From Halarchaeum grantii (GTDB taxonomy: Archaea > Halobacteriota > Halobacteria > Halobacteriales > Halobacteriaceae): a stretch of DNA of 64,000 nucleotides. A model generated the notes under the pieces. It saw only the letters and a list, made by a program, of their open reading frames with translations, was not told where the DNA came from and made no database searches. This document shows, piece after piece, positions 53,062-62,649 of the stretch (positions are counted from its first letter, which is position 1; each line of letters starts with the position of its first letter). Made by a program: the position numbers and the translations under genes. The stretch covers positions 1-64,000 of the forward strand of contig NZ_BMPF01000009.1 in the NCBI RefSeq assembly GCF_014647455.2, given 5' to 3'.

Positions 53062-54305
53062 TCGCGGTTCCAGAGGTAGTAGAGGCCACCCCCTGCGGCG
53101 ACAAGTACAACCACGCCGATCGCGATCGGGACGACCGGGAGCCCGGAGCCGGACTGGCCGGGCGCGCCGCTGGGCGCGCCGCTGGACGCGTCGGCCTGCT
53201 GGCTTCCGCTCGCGGCCGCCGCGCCGCCCGCCGAGTCGAGGGGGACCTGCTGCGTGGTGGTGACGCGCTCGCCGTCGACGATGTACGTGATTTCGACGGG
53301 AATCGAGGAGACGCCCGAGTCGACGGTCGCGCCGAGCTCGAACGTCGCGAACTCGCTGGCGTCCACGGAGCCGACGAAGTACTCGCCGGAGCCGCTCGTG
53401 GGCGTCACGCCGTCGGCGTCCTCGACGCTCACGAGCACGGAGTCGACATCCGTCCCACCAATGTTTGCAGCGTCTCCTTCAAGTGTGACTGTTGACCCAG
53501 TCTGTGTTGATGAGACACTAGCCAGCTGAACTTCACCTTCGATTTCTTGTTTGAGTGTGACAGTGCGTGTCGTCTGATAAGAGTCCCCACTAGCGGTATA
53601 GGAGGCCTCGAATGTAATATTTTCCGTATTGTAGTCCTCGGTATCAAAGGTAGTCGATGCGCTTGATCCCGCCTCAATATTCGGAAGGTGACGTTGATCA
53701 AGTGTCTCAGACCCGTCAATGGCAGAAACTTTAACATTAGTGAAGTTCATATTTCCATAATTGCTCAGCGAAACTTTCGTCGAATCAGACATATTTGTTG
53801 TGACTGAAAGGTCTGGAGAATGGCTTGCGGAATCAATAGTAACATAGACTGGCTTCCGATTGACGAAAAGATGCCCATCAGCATCGTATCCTCGGACAGT
53901 AACCGTCAGCCGCTTTTGATCCGGGGATTCAAATGAAGTTGATAGTGGAATTTCAACAGAATCTCCCGGCCCAATAGTTCCGATATCATCAGCAGTAACG
54001 AACGTTGAGGGACCAGTTATACTAACCTCCGTGATTTCTGCACCCGCATTAGCTGATTCAGAATTAGTAATTGACGTGGTGAGAACAACGTTTGATTCAG
54101 TAGACGGATCTTCTGGGGAGACTTGAACATCGTCAATAACGACGAATGATTGAGAATTAGTCACATTCTCTCTCGTCGTATCCGACACATCTGCAGTAAC
54201 CGAGGTATCAGACATATCAGCTGAAACAGCTGTAACGCCCATCGCTAACGATGCAACGACGATGAAGGCAACGACAATTCCAGAGGACAGTTGAGAACGG
54301 TTCAT
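53058..54305 (-). CDS. COG1361-type secreted protein of the ABC exporter operon
   Basis: The product has 415 residues. A signal peptide (GIVVAFIVVASLAMGVTAVS) is followed by at least three CARDB-like beta-sandwich repeats (for example EDPSTESNVVLTTSITNSES and VTLEGDAANIGGTDVDSVLV). A Gly/Ser/Ala-rich linker precedes the C-terminal anchor (VVPIAIGVVVLVAAGGGLYY). First gene of the operon with the ATPase and permease. It plays the same positional role as the COG1361 genes in front of the two RND exporters, so it probably captures or passes substrate outside the membrane. Confidence 0.88.
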   Translation of the reverse strand: MNRSQLSSGIVVAFIVVASLAMGVTAVSADMSDTSVTADVSDTTRENVTNSQSFVVIDDVQVSPEDPSTESNVVLTTSITNSESANAGAEITEVSITGPSTFVTADDIGTIGPGDSVEIPLSTSFESPDQKRLTVTVRGYDADGHLFVNRKPVYVTIDSASHSPDLSVTTNMSDSTKVSLSNYGNMNFTNVKVSAIDGSETLDQRHLPNIEAGSSASTTFDTEDYNTENITFEASYTASGDSYQTTRTVTLKQEIEGEVQLASVSSTQTGSTVTLEGDAANIGGTDVDSVLVSVEDADGVTPTSGSGEYFVGSVDASEFATFELGATVDSGVSSIPVEITYIVDGERVTTTQQVPLDSAGGAAAASGSQQADASSGAPSGAPGQSGSGLPVVPIAIGVVVLVAAGGGLYYLWNRE

Positions 54306-54483
54306 TTAGTCCCCTCAGCCGAACGATGATATGCCGCAACTAGTGACGTGGAGGTTGCTCGCTGATGAGGTGATACGACTGTTAGAGATGGAGGTCTCGT
54401 CTTCACACTCCCGGATTAGATCTCTATACTTAAATCTCATTTCCAAAAAGACACATTACTCGGGCCCAGATAAGGTACAAATT

Positions 54484-54545
54484 CAGTGAACTACCTCGGG
54501 GTCAAGCCTCGAGGCACTCGGCCTGCCCCGCCTGTAGATTCGACA
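54484..54545 (-). repeat. Solo IS-end hairpin element, copy 2
   Basis: On the minus strand: GGCGGGGCAGGCCGAGTGCC, the hairpin CCTCGAGG-CTTGA-CCCCGAGG, then TAGTTCAC. Same order as 49652-49715 and 61014-61065. It lies in the intergenic region upstream of the ABC exporter operon. Confidence 0.6.
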
Positions 54546-54759
54546 CCATACCACTAATCAGACACACTGTCTCGACCACGCTCAAGACGTTCTCGTTCGA
54601 GACCTGAGTGACTTCACGACGAAGGAATGACGATAATGTACGTGGGCGACCTCACCGACATACTCTCCGAATATTGGTCGACACAGATGAACGAAAATAC
54701 CCATCAATTCTGGGTATTCTGCTCGTTCATCAACCAGTCTGCCACACCTATCGAGGAGT

Positions 54760-54912
54760 ATGCCATCTATATTGAAATATATTGAAAATATCACAACCAC
54801 AGAGTGCGCAGCATGTGGCGAGCGGGAGAATACAGAGTGGAACAGCGATGTATTCCGCTATCTGTGTGGCTACGAAGGCTACGCACCTCAAAGCCTCGCA
54901 GACGTCCCTTGA
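54760..54912 (+). CDS. Possible small Cys-rich protein (50 aa)
   Basis: ATG 54760, preceded by GAGGAGT, opens a frame with TECAACGERENTEWNSDVFR and YLCGYEGYAPQ. CAAC and a later Cys could bind zinc. Coding is plausible but weakly supported. The nearby 54546-54759 holds no other candidate. Confidence 0.3.
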   Translation: MPSILKYIENITTTECAACGERENTEWNSDVFRYLCGYEGYAPQSLADVP

Positions 54913-55176
54913 ACGGCAGACTGGCGAACATACAGTCAGGTTGATGGCACGTAAACCTCGCGTGGGACGAACATTTGGTCGGAGCTATCAGACTTTCTAA
55001 AAAAGGATAGCTCAACGAGGAGCGCACAAATCAGAGTACTTACGAGACGAAAAGTTGCCTCCGTGAGGACAGTATAGCCAACAATCCTATCGGAGGAATC
55101 CCATCGGAGAGAGGGTGACAAATCAGCGAGTTGGATGAAGAGATACCACCCATACGATATCACGTATCAGATATAA

Positions 55177-55389
55177 ATGGTATTTCTGAGTGTGTTTGAA
55201 GAGGGTACCCGAGTCCAGATAGACATTCCTGATGAGATCGATCCTGACTTCGAGATATACCATGGAGCATGCGGGATAATCATCTCCGTGACAGAAGAGG
55301 GGAACAATTCGGTCCTCTATCGGGTCAAACTTGACTCAGGGGAGGTCCAAGACTCTCCATGGCGAAATCTCCAGACAACGAGTAAATGA
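55177..55389 (+). CDS. DUF8139-like small protein (70 aa)
   Basis: The core FEEGTRVQIDIPDEIDPD, then YHGACGIIISVTEEG and YRVKLDSGEVQDSPWRNLQ, follows the pattern of haloarchaeal DUF8139 proteins, which look like small SH3-type beta barrels (xGDRVRVDIPDExDPDHExYHGxxG...YRVELDxGExxDxRWRDLRP). The true start may be one of several codons just before FEEG. Function unknown. The DUF number is from memory. Confidence 0.7.
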   Translation: MVFLSVFEEGTRVQIDIPDEIDPDFEIYHGACGIIISVTEEGNNSVLYRVKLDSGEVQDSPWRNLQTTSK

Positions 55390-55969
55390 CACGTAGGAAT
55401 TAGAATCCACTCCTGAAGGAGTATAGTGTGAGCGACAATACAACGTGACCGCCTTCGTATTGTGACTCAGAACCGATTCGGAATACACTAACTTACCCTC
55501 TGTAGGAAATATAGAATATCAAGGAGAAATCCCACGACATTAGTCGTAGAATTAATCCGATAGTATTCAACATAACTATGTTGTCGTAGTTTGTTGAGTT
55601 GAATACCGAGTCCGAGGAAAGGATACGTGCTCCATTATGGAGGTAATGAATCCCGCTATCTCGGTCGGGAGCCGTACTGGCCCGGCCCAGAACTCAACCG
55701 TATAGTGCGTTGAGTTGAGGACTTCCCGAAATCGGGGCACGGTCTGTGACCGTGGACCCCATGACTTCAGTTGTGGGAGGGTGTCCGGCCACTATCAACA
55801 CGCTGTCCCACCTGCCACTGTGAGTGTTTGTCATCCCTTGCACCGCTACTGGCAAACGACACCCAACTGTCTAATTCAACGGGTGTCGTTCACAACACAG
55901 CTAAGCTGTGCCTGTATGAATACAGGATAGCCGTCACAAAAATCCTGATTAACTATCAAACATTAGTCC
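55390..55969. other. No gene; contains an IS605-type end hairpin
   Basis: AT-rich and without a convincing frame. CCCATGACTTCAGTTGTGGG near 55757-55780 is another hairpin with the ACTTCAG loop of IS200/IS605 ends. Pyrimidine/GC blocks around 55640-55700 may be its guide-RNA-like flank. Confidence 0.4.
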
Positions 55970-56610
55970 CATAGGTCGCCGGTACGGTTGTCGGCTTTGA
56001 GGACATCGCGGGCAAGGCCGGAACGGATGCTGAATTCGTATTCGTAGTAGCTGCCACTTCGGCCCTTCGTTTTGTTCGTTGACGTCAAGGAAGCCTTTGA
56101 GGTAAGCTGGCTGAGATTGTCGTGGATAGTGCGGTCGGAGACGACATCGGTACTGGGTTTCTTTGCGACGACGCATAGCGCTCTTAGATGTGGGAGCGCT
56201 TCGCAGGCGTCTGCTCGTCGTCGTGGAGGGCAAAAAGTCCGTAGAGGGCAAGTTTCGCTTGGGTAGGGAGTTTGGAGAGTTCATTCTGAACTTTGTCGCG
56301 CTCAACAGAATCGTCGGCGCGCTAGATGTGTTCTTCAGTTACTGTATCGACGCCGTCGTCGCGGGCAAAATCACCGGCCTTGTAGAGGCGCTTCAGTGCT
56401 TGGCGCGCACTCCCGTATTTCTATGCGGTCTGGCGCGGCACAGAGCGGGATGACGACGTCTTGGAGGACGTCATCGTGGAAGGCGTCGTCGGCACGCTGG
56501 CTGAGAATCTTCCGGAGTTGTTTTGCGTCGTAGGGCGGGAAATGAATCTCCTCGTCACAGAGACTGTCGGTAACGCGTGCACTGAGGTTTTCGCAGAAGG
56601 TCGGATTCCT
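55970..56610 (-). pseudogene. Orc1/Cdc6 pseudogene, C-terminal half
   Basis: Minus-strand frames read CENLSARVTDSLCDEEIHF, then PPYDAKQLRKILSQRADDAF and DVLQDVVIPLCAA. Further on in another frame come GFLDVNEQNEGPKWQLLRI and SAPTSKSAMRRRKETQYR, read through shifts. The FPPYDAxQLRxIL block and the winged-helix ending identify it as an Orc1/Cdc6 initiator. Its AAA+ N-terminal half with Walker A is gone, cut at the IS200-type hairpin (56611). It is not simply a copy of the intact gene at 17314; the residues differ in many places. Confidence 0.8.
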
Positions 56611-56922
56611 CCCACGTCTAAAGCCGTGGGCTTCCTCCTCACATCTCTGTGAGACTGCCAATCACTTCGGTCACGAGATTTTGGCGTTGGAGATTGCAGA
56701 CGACCGCGTACATTCGTTCAATGCGATCCGAAACATAGTCCAGCAGACATCGTTCGACAGTTCAAGTCGTATTCGGGGAAGCACTTGCTGGAGCGGTATC
56801 CCGAAATTCGAGGATCGTATTTCTGGGGTGGTGGGTTCTGGAAGGTTGGGTACTACGTGGGAACAACGGGCGCGGTGTCGGAAGAAGTAGTTGAACGGTA
56901 TATCGAGGAGACAGAACACTGA
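56611..56922 (+). pseudogene. IS200-type tnpA remnant with end hairpin
   Basis: The hairpin CCCACG-TCTAAAGC-CGTGGG (56611-56630) is followed by a broken tnpA frame: NHFGHEILALEIADDRVHSF, then after a one-base shift CDPKHSPADIVRQFKSYSGK, ERYPEIRGSYFWGGGFWKVG and TTGAVSEEVVERYIEETEH. The last part includes the conserved W-G-x-G-x-W-x-x-G-Y-Y-x-x-T block of TnpA. The N-terminus is missing and the HUH region (RVHSF) is damaged. Confidence 0.85.
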
Positions 56923-57033
56923 GTTGAGTGTCGGGCTTCACCCCTGTCCGGTAACGCGGGGAACTCGCCCTCGAAAATCGTTTAGAACTACTCACTCTCC
57001 AGATATCAAGTCTCCAAGGAACACGTTTCGGCG

Positions 57034-57049
57034 ACTAGTAAACACTAGT
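57034..57049. promoter_or_regulatory. Palindrome ACTAGT-AAAC-ACTAGT, candidate shared TetR operator
   Basis: The inner AGTAAACACT is identical to that of the operator at 29211-29228, including the AAAC spacer. The site lies 55 bp upstream of the second COG1361/RND operon. No regulator gene is adjacent here, so control by the TetR protein at 28411-29022 is an attractive inference. Confidence 0.5.
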
Positions 57050-57104
57050 AAATTTGGATACCGTTCCCACGTCTTTATCTTGAATCCAGAGTTATCACTG
57101 TCCG

Positions 57105-58724
57105 ATGCGTCGAGCAATTATACTACTTGTGGTAGGGTTACTGCTAGTAGCACCAGTACAGATAACAGCAGCGGAGAACTCAGTCTATGGCAGCCCTGAC
57201 ATTTCACTCTCAGTATCAGATAATACATTTAAATCGAGTGAGTCTGCCACAATCTCGATCTCAGCAACAAATAGTGGGGAGGTTCAACAGGGTGGACCAG
57301 CACAATATGAAGAAAAGGTCCAGACTGCACAGAACATCCGAATGACGATACTTGAGGATCAAATATCTGCACCAATTGATGTGAAGACATCAACTGTTAC
57401 TGCAGGATCGCTTCCCAACACCGGCACGTCTCAATTTGATTTTAATGTCGAATTCGGGGACATGGAACCGGGAACATATCGCATCCCAGTCAAAGTTGAA
57501 TATAAGTATGCCCGAATGGTTACGTATGATGACACTCAACAGCCAGAATACGTCTGGAGAACGACAGACGAACAAAAATACGTCACTATCAAGATTGAAG
57601 ACCGACCACAGTTCAAGCTCACCTCAGAGGGGGAAAATGACGTTTTCGCGGGCGATACTGGTAATCTCTCCTTCACGATGAAGAATACAGGCACACGGAC
57701 CGCGTCCAACGCGTCCATCCAGCTCTCCACACACTCGTCATCGGTATACTTCGGCTCGCCGTCGAGTGCGTCGTCCTCGACCAGCCTCTACGTTCCAACG
57801 CTTGAACCAGGTGAACGCACGACCGTCTCCGCACAAGTCGGTGCAGGTGCCGAGACCGCCGCAGGCGAGTATCCCGTAGACGCCGCCGTCTCGTACAAGA
57901 ACCAGAACGGCGTCACTGAGCAGTCTGACACGATGACGACGGGCGTAACGGTTCGTCCGGAGCGCTCGTTTGAGCTACGTGATGTCTCCACCGAGAACTT
58001 CCGCGTCGACGAAGACGAGGCGCAGATCAACGCAACGCTTGTCAACACCGGACCTGGTGACGCGCAGAACATTGCGGTGCAACTCGGCCAGACATCGACC
58101 GTGACGGCGACAAACGGCGAGTCATCAGTCGGCAGCCTCGCAGTCGGGGAGTCCGCACCGGTCTCGTTCACTGTGACGATTCCGGACAGCGCCGAACCCG
58201 GAACGAACACCTTCCCATTTACTGTGCAGTATGAGAACAACGATGGTGACATCCGAACGACGGACACACCCATCCGGAAATCTATCACGATTGGTTCCGA
58301 GCGCGATCCCTTCACGATTACCAACGTCTCGACCGATGTCTCGCCCGGTGGGAGCGATTCAGTGACAGTTGGTGTCCGCTATAACGGCGAGAAGCCGGTC
58401 TCAGCGACGAACGCGAAAATCTTCGTGAGCGATCCGATATCGTCGTCGGACGACGGCGCATATCTCGGGACGATACAGCCCGGTGAGACGAAGAATGCGA
58501 CGTTCACCGTCAGTGCCGGCTCGTCCGCCCTCGTCAAGGATTATGCGGCTTCTGTCGAGGTGCGCTACGACACCGTCGACGGCGACACGAAGTACACCGA
58601 CGGGCTTCCGATTGGTATCTCGGTCTCGCCCGCAAGCGGCGGCCTCCCGGTCCCGCTTCCGGTGATCGTCGTCGCCCTGCTCGTCGTCGCTGGCGGTGCC
58701 TACGTCCTCTACCGTCGCCGATGA
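57105..58724 (+). CDS. COG1361-type secreted protein, second RND operon
   Basis: The 539-residue protein has a Sec signal (AIILLVVGLLLVAPVQITAA). After the signal come S-x-PDISLSVSDNTFKSSES and a QQGGPAQYEEKVQTAQNIR-like segment that mirrors the first paralogue (GPSQYEDSVMTARG), so the two proteins are clear homologues along their length. Several CARDB-like repeats and a C-terminal anchor (LPVIVVALLVVAGGAYVLYR) follow. It is 27 bp from the RND gene. The 5' part of the gene is more AT-rich than its 3' part, which hints at recombination between copies. Confidence 0.87.
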   Translation: MRRAIILLVVGLLLVAPVQITAAENSVYGSPDISLSVSDNTFKSSESATISISATNSGEVQQGGPAQYEEKVQTAQNIRMTILEDQISAPIDVKTSTVTAGSLPNTGTSQFDFNVEFGDMEPGTYRIPVKVEYKYARMVTYDDTQQPEYVWRTTDEQKYVTIKIEDRPQFKLTSEGENDVFAGDTGNLSFTMKNTGTRTASNASIQLSTHSSSVYFGSPSSASSSTSLYVPTLEPGERTTVSAQVGAGAETAAGEYPVDAAVSYKNQNGVTEQSDTMTTGVTVRPERSFELRDVSTENFRVDEDEAQINATLVNTGPGDAQNIAVQLGQTSTVTATNGESSVGSLAVGESAPVSFTVTIPDSAEPGTNTFPFTVQYENNDGDIRTTDTPIRKSITIGSERDPFTITNVSTDVSPGGSDSVTVGVRYNGEKPVSATNAKIFVSDPISSSDDGAYLGTIQPGETKNATFTVSAGSSALVKDYAASVEVRYDTVDGDTKYTDGLPIGISVSPASGGLPVPLPVIVVALLVVAGGAYVLYRRR

Positions 58725-58751
58725 GACGATCTATAGACGGAGGGATCACCC

Positions 58752-60998
58752 ATGGCTAAGCTCGGCAACGCCTTTGCGTCTATCGGCGACCGGGTGCAGG
58801 AGCACCCAGTAGCAACGCTGCTACTTGCCGTTCTTCTGATCCTTATGTCGGTGGGCGGCGCAGCCCAAATTACAAGCGTCACAGGCAATTCAGCGTTTGT
58901 CGCCGGCGACCCGACGTTTGAGGCCTACTCTGAGTCATTCGATCATGGTAGCGTTGCCGTTCTCATCCGAGGCGACGTCACAGAACCCTCGACAATTCAT
59001 GCGATCGATAGATTCGATCGCCGGATGAGCGAGACAGAGAACGTCTACAGCGTTACCAGTCCAGCTGACCAAGTCAGAGCCGAGTACGGCCGTATCCCAG
59101 ATTCTGAGCGGAAGATCGAGGCCGTGCTCGGCTCGCCCGACTACACGATCGTCAGCGTCACTATGGATACGGGGCTCTCTCAGCAGGAGGAACGCCCGAT
59201 CTACGATCGCGCGGTCGACGTCAAGCAGTGGGCGAACTTCCCTGCCGGTGTCACCGTGACTGTCACTGGGAGCGCTGCGTTCTCCGCGCAAATGTCGAGC
59301 GTCATCCAGCAAAGTACCTCTCAGCTCCTTGGGCTGGCGGTCGGACTGATGATTGTGGCGCTGTTCTTCCTCTTCCGGGGGGTTCGGCTACGTCTCTTGC
59401 CAATCGTCGCAGTCTTCATCGGCGTTATCTACACCTTCGGCGCGATCGGATACGCTGGCATCCCGAACTCAACATTGACGAGCGCGGTGTTCCCCATCCT
59501 CATCGGGCTGGGAATCGACTACTCCGTTCAATTCCACGAGCGCTACGAGGAGGAGCTCGAACGATTCCCGCCCCGGACAGCGCTCCCAATCGCACTCGGC
59601 GGCGTCGGCCCGCCGGTGCTCATCGCGATGCTCGCAGCTGCGCTCGGCTTCGCCGCGACGTGGGTGTCAACGTCGTCGCCCGCGACGATCTGGTTCGCCC
59701 AGACATCCATCCTCGGTGTCATGCTCACCTACGCTGCGGGAATCCTCGTGCTGCTCTCTCTGCTGACCATCTACGTCCGCTGGCGCTACGACGGCAAACT
59801 CGAATCAAAGTCAGACACGGACGACGAGGCGTCCACGGAAGACCGCCTTGCCAGCGTTGGTACTGTTGGGCAGCTCCTCGGGCGCTCCTCACGCGTGTTC
59901 GCCTCGCATCCGAAGACCGTGCTCGTGCTCGCGCTCGTGCTCGCCGGTGCCGGCTTCCAGGTGAGTTCATCGCTAGACACGATGACGGACACGAACGATT
60001 TCATCCCGCAGGATCTCCCGGCGTACGTCGATCTCCAGCAGTTCCAGTCGGTCACCGGCGGCGGGTCAAGTGCGAGCTACAGTATGCTCGTCACCGGCAC
60101 CGACCTGCGTGACCCCGAGGTGTTACACTGGATGCTACGCTTCGGCGACATCGCAAGCGGGACCCCCCTCATCCAGAGCGTTGACTCACCCGCCACGCTT
60201 GTCAAGCAGCACAACGGCGGCGAGATCCCGCAGACCGAAGCCGGGGTTGAACGCGTCCTCGCGGACGTCCCGGATGATACTCGTGAACAATACTACAATG
60301 ACGGGCGCGCACACATAACAATCTTAACGGTCCAGAACATGGATACCGCCGAGGTACTCTCGTTTCTTGACAATGCCGAGAGTGCAATCGACCACAGCAA
60401 TCCACCGCCCGGCGTCCACGCCGAGGTCACTGGGACTGCCGCAATTGCGACACCCTCGATCGTCTCGCAGATCGATTCGCGGAACGTCACGACAGGCCTG
60501 GGTGTGCTGTTCGTCCTCGGACTGTTGTTACTTTACTACCGCGACATCGTGAAGGCCGTCGCGCCGCTCGTTCCGATGATGTTCGTGCTCGGCTGGCAGA
60601 ACATCTATATGTACGAGCTCGGTATTTCGGTATCACCACTAGGCGCAAGCCTCGGCGCGATGACCGTCGGGATCGGTGCCGAGTACACCATCATCGTGAT
60701 GGAACGCTACTACGAAGAGAAGGCCCGCGAAGGTGTGAGTAAACTTGATGCCGTGCAGATTGCTTCAGCACGCGTCGGGAAGGCAATCAGCGTCTCCGGG
60801 ATGACAACTGTCTTCGGTTTCTCCGCGCTAATCCTCTCGCCATTCCCCATCCTTAGCGGGTTCGGCTTCCTCACCGTCGGCGTTATCTTCCTGACGCTGC
60901 TTGCATCACTCGCTACGCTCCCACCGACGCTCGTCTTCCTTGACGGGCTCGCCGAGCGCGTCCACGACTACCGGGCGGCACGCAGTCAGCCCACCTGA
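58752..60998 (+). CDS. RND/MMPL family exporter, second copy
   Basis: In this 748-residue protein the two RND halves are visible, with IGLGIDYSVQFHERYEEEL (about residue 251) and GIGAEYTIIVMERYYEEKA (about 640). N-terminal span HPVATLLLAVLLILMSVGG; large loops between span 1 and the block of spans 2-6 in each half. It is shorter than the 824-residue copy because its loops are smaller. Probably exports hydrophobic compounds together with the COG1361 protein upstream. Confidence 0.9.
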   Translation: MAKLGNAFASIGDRVQEHPVATLLLAVLLILMSVGGAAQITSVTGNSAFVAGDPTFEAYSESFDHGSVAVLIRGDVTEPSTIHAIDRFDRRMSETENVYSVTSPADQVRAEYGRIPDSERKIEAVLGSPDYTIVSVTMDTGLSQQEERPIYDRAVDVKQWANFPAGVTVTVTGSAAFSAQMSSVIQQSTSQLLGLAVGLMIVALFFLFRGVRLRLLPIVAVFIGVIYTFGAIGYAGIPNSTLTSAVFPILIGLGIDYSVQFHERYEEELERFPPRTALPIALGGVGPPVLIAMLAAALGFAATWVSTSSPATIWFAQTSILGVMLTYAAGILVLLSLLTIYVRWRYDGKLESKSDTDDEASTEDRLASVGTVGQLLGRSSRVFASHPKTVLVLALVLAGAGFQVSSSLDTMTDTNDFIPQDLPAYVDLQQFQSVTGGGSSASYSMLVTGTDLRDPEVLHWMLRFGDIASGTPLIQSVDSPATLVKQHNGGEIPQTEAGVERVLADVPDDTREQYYNDGRAHITILTVQNMDTAEVLSFLDNAESAIDHSNPPPGVHAEVTGTAAIATPSIVSQIDSRNVTTGLGVLFVLGLLLLYYRDIVKAVAPLVPMMFVLGWQNIYMYELGISVSPLGASLGAMTVGIGAEYTIIVMERYYEEKAREGVSKLDAVQIASARVGKAISVSGMTTVFGFSALILSPFPILSGFGFLTVGVIFLTLLASLATLPPTLVFLDGLAERVHDYRAARSQPT

Positions 60999-61013
60999 CG
61001 CCCGCATCTACTT

Positions 61014-61065
61014 TTCTACAGGCAGGCCGAATACCTCAGGGTTTGACTCCAAAGCGGTTCACGCC
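61014..61065 (+). repeat. Solo IS-end hairpin element, copy 3
   Basis: ACAGGCAGGCCGAATACC is followed by a weakened hairpin (CTCAGGG-TTTGA-CTCCAAA) and GCGGTTCACG. It matches the copies at 49652 and 54484. It lies 16 bp after the second RND gene. Confidence 0.5.
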
Positions 61066-62440
61066 ACACAGTTATTGTCATCGAATCAACCGCATATTTT
61101 AATATCTCATGTGGTTCGCTGAGAGGTTCACAGCTCTATCTAACAGTAGTTCCACCGCGCTATCGACCACCGGTGAACTGCCTCGAGGTCAAACCCCGAG
61201 GCTTCCCGTGGATTAGTCGGACACTCCCACTCGACCATCGGCTTGGTAGCGTGGAATGGGAGATGATGCAAGCGTCAGTTCATCCGCGTGCCGTAGTCGA
61301 TACTGTTGCACTTCTGTCGCTAGACTTTCGACGCCTGCTGTTTGGTCGCGGAGTGGAGGTAACGGCTTCGTAGCGGAGCCAGCGCTGTCGGTCGCAAAGC
61401 TTCAATGACCAACCTTCAAAATTGACCTGTCCGACCAATACCAGGTGGGAAGCCCACGACTACAGTCGTGGGAGCACGTCACATCTAACAGATACTCCTA
61501 ATTCCGATTAGTAGCTGAGAATTTCAATATCACCGTTTCACTGAGATGAGATCTCCCTGCATACCGCTATCGCGGTGTGATAGAAGCGGATTAGGTCCGC
61601 TAAACCACTCCTTCCTGACGAGAAGGCGGCTTAAGCTATTGCCGTATCCGAGCCGTACGCTGGGTTCCCAATCCCCAGCACTCCTACTGCTCACGAGATA
61701 TGTGAATACTTTTTGGTCCGATGGTAAGTTGGATTCCTGACTACAGTCGCAACACCGGTCTACGGCGAGTTAAGCGTCTATCAATTCATTATGCCGTCGA
61801 GCACGCCTCTTAGAGGAGGTACTTAGCATCCTCCCACCCCTTCAGGGGTGGGCTTCCGCTCGCTACGTCAACACTAAATTCCACCCCTTGAGCGGTGGGT
61901 GACTCAACGAGCGGGTACGGACCAGAAAAGGTTGCAGCGATACCTATGGGTGTTCACCTCGGTTCCACAGGCTGGAGGAGATCTGAACAACACCTACAGT
62001 TGCCAGTTCCTTGAGTGGATAGTTTCTTCTTGGCATGTTTGGTTGAATCGCAGTATAGATACAAACTGCTCATCTCTATATTAAAGCCGACCATCACCAG
62101 CAACAGCTGTGGCAACTATCACAGAACCATAAATAAAAACATGTCGATATATGACCGATACATTTACATATCTATAGGATATAATTTATGATGCTGGTAG
62201 TCATGGTTTCCAGATATCGATTAGGAACTCCATGACACTATCCAAGTGAGGGTGAGTCTCAGTTACCTTCTGGTGACTGAGGGAGGTTGGAATCCATACT
62301 CTCACTTTCAGCAGGATTCTGTAGTAGGTTCTACAGCCTGAGCAGACTTAACTTGAAGGCGATTCACAGTTTGGAAGAGCAAACGGGGTTGTGCGTAGCA
62401 AGGTACAACGTCTAAGTTCCAAGACAGTACTGACGGCATT
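61066..62440. other. Non-coding, IS-hairpin-rich stretch
   Basis: No gene is supported over 1.4 kb. Four more end-type hairpins are present. GCCTCGAGG-TCAAA-CCCCGAGGC lies at about 61170-61193, CCCACGA-CTACAG-TCGTGGG at about 61449, CCCACCC-CTTCAG-GGGTGGG at about 61834, and CCACC-CCTTGAG-CGGTGG at about 61881. They look like successive insertion or decay of IS200/IS605-type elements, leaving only ends. Confidence 0.5.
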
Positions 62441-62500
62441 GGCCCGGGCTAATTGAGGGCATGAGGGCGATCCTGAGGGAGGGGCAGCTTAGCCCGAGCC
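62441..62500. other. Long hairpin with four G-runs in its loop
   Basis: GGCCCGGGCTAA (62441-62452) pairs with TTAGCCCGAGCC (62489-62500) with one G-T or mismatch. The 36-nt loop has three GAGGG runs and a GGGG on the plus strand, spaced so that a four-stranded G structure is possible. It is 150 bp beyond the stop of the minus-strand gene at 62650. It may be a terminator, an IS end, or a structural element. Confidence 0.4.
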
Positions 62501-62649
62501 ATATAATCCATCGTTCTATTACCATATAAATAGTTGTCATCACTAACTCGGATGAAAATAGACGGGTTATCCAGAAAAGAGTGCAAGTATGGCTATCGTT
62601 GATTTGTCCAATAAATGTTCGGTGGGAACACGACCAGTCGGTGTGAAGA

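Noticed and set aside
54791-55163. Minus-strand frames of 75-78 codons
   Set aside because: Mixed composition, no promoter, and they overlap the more plausible small plus-strand frame at 54760 and non-coding DNA.
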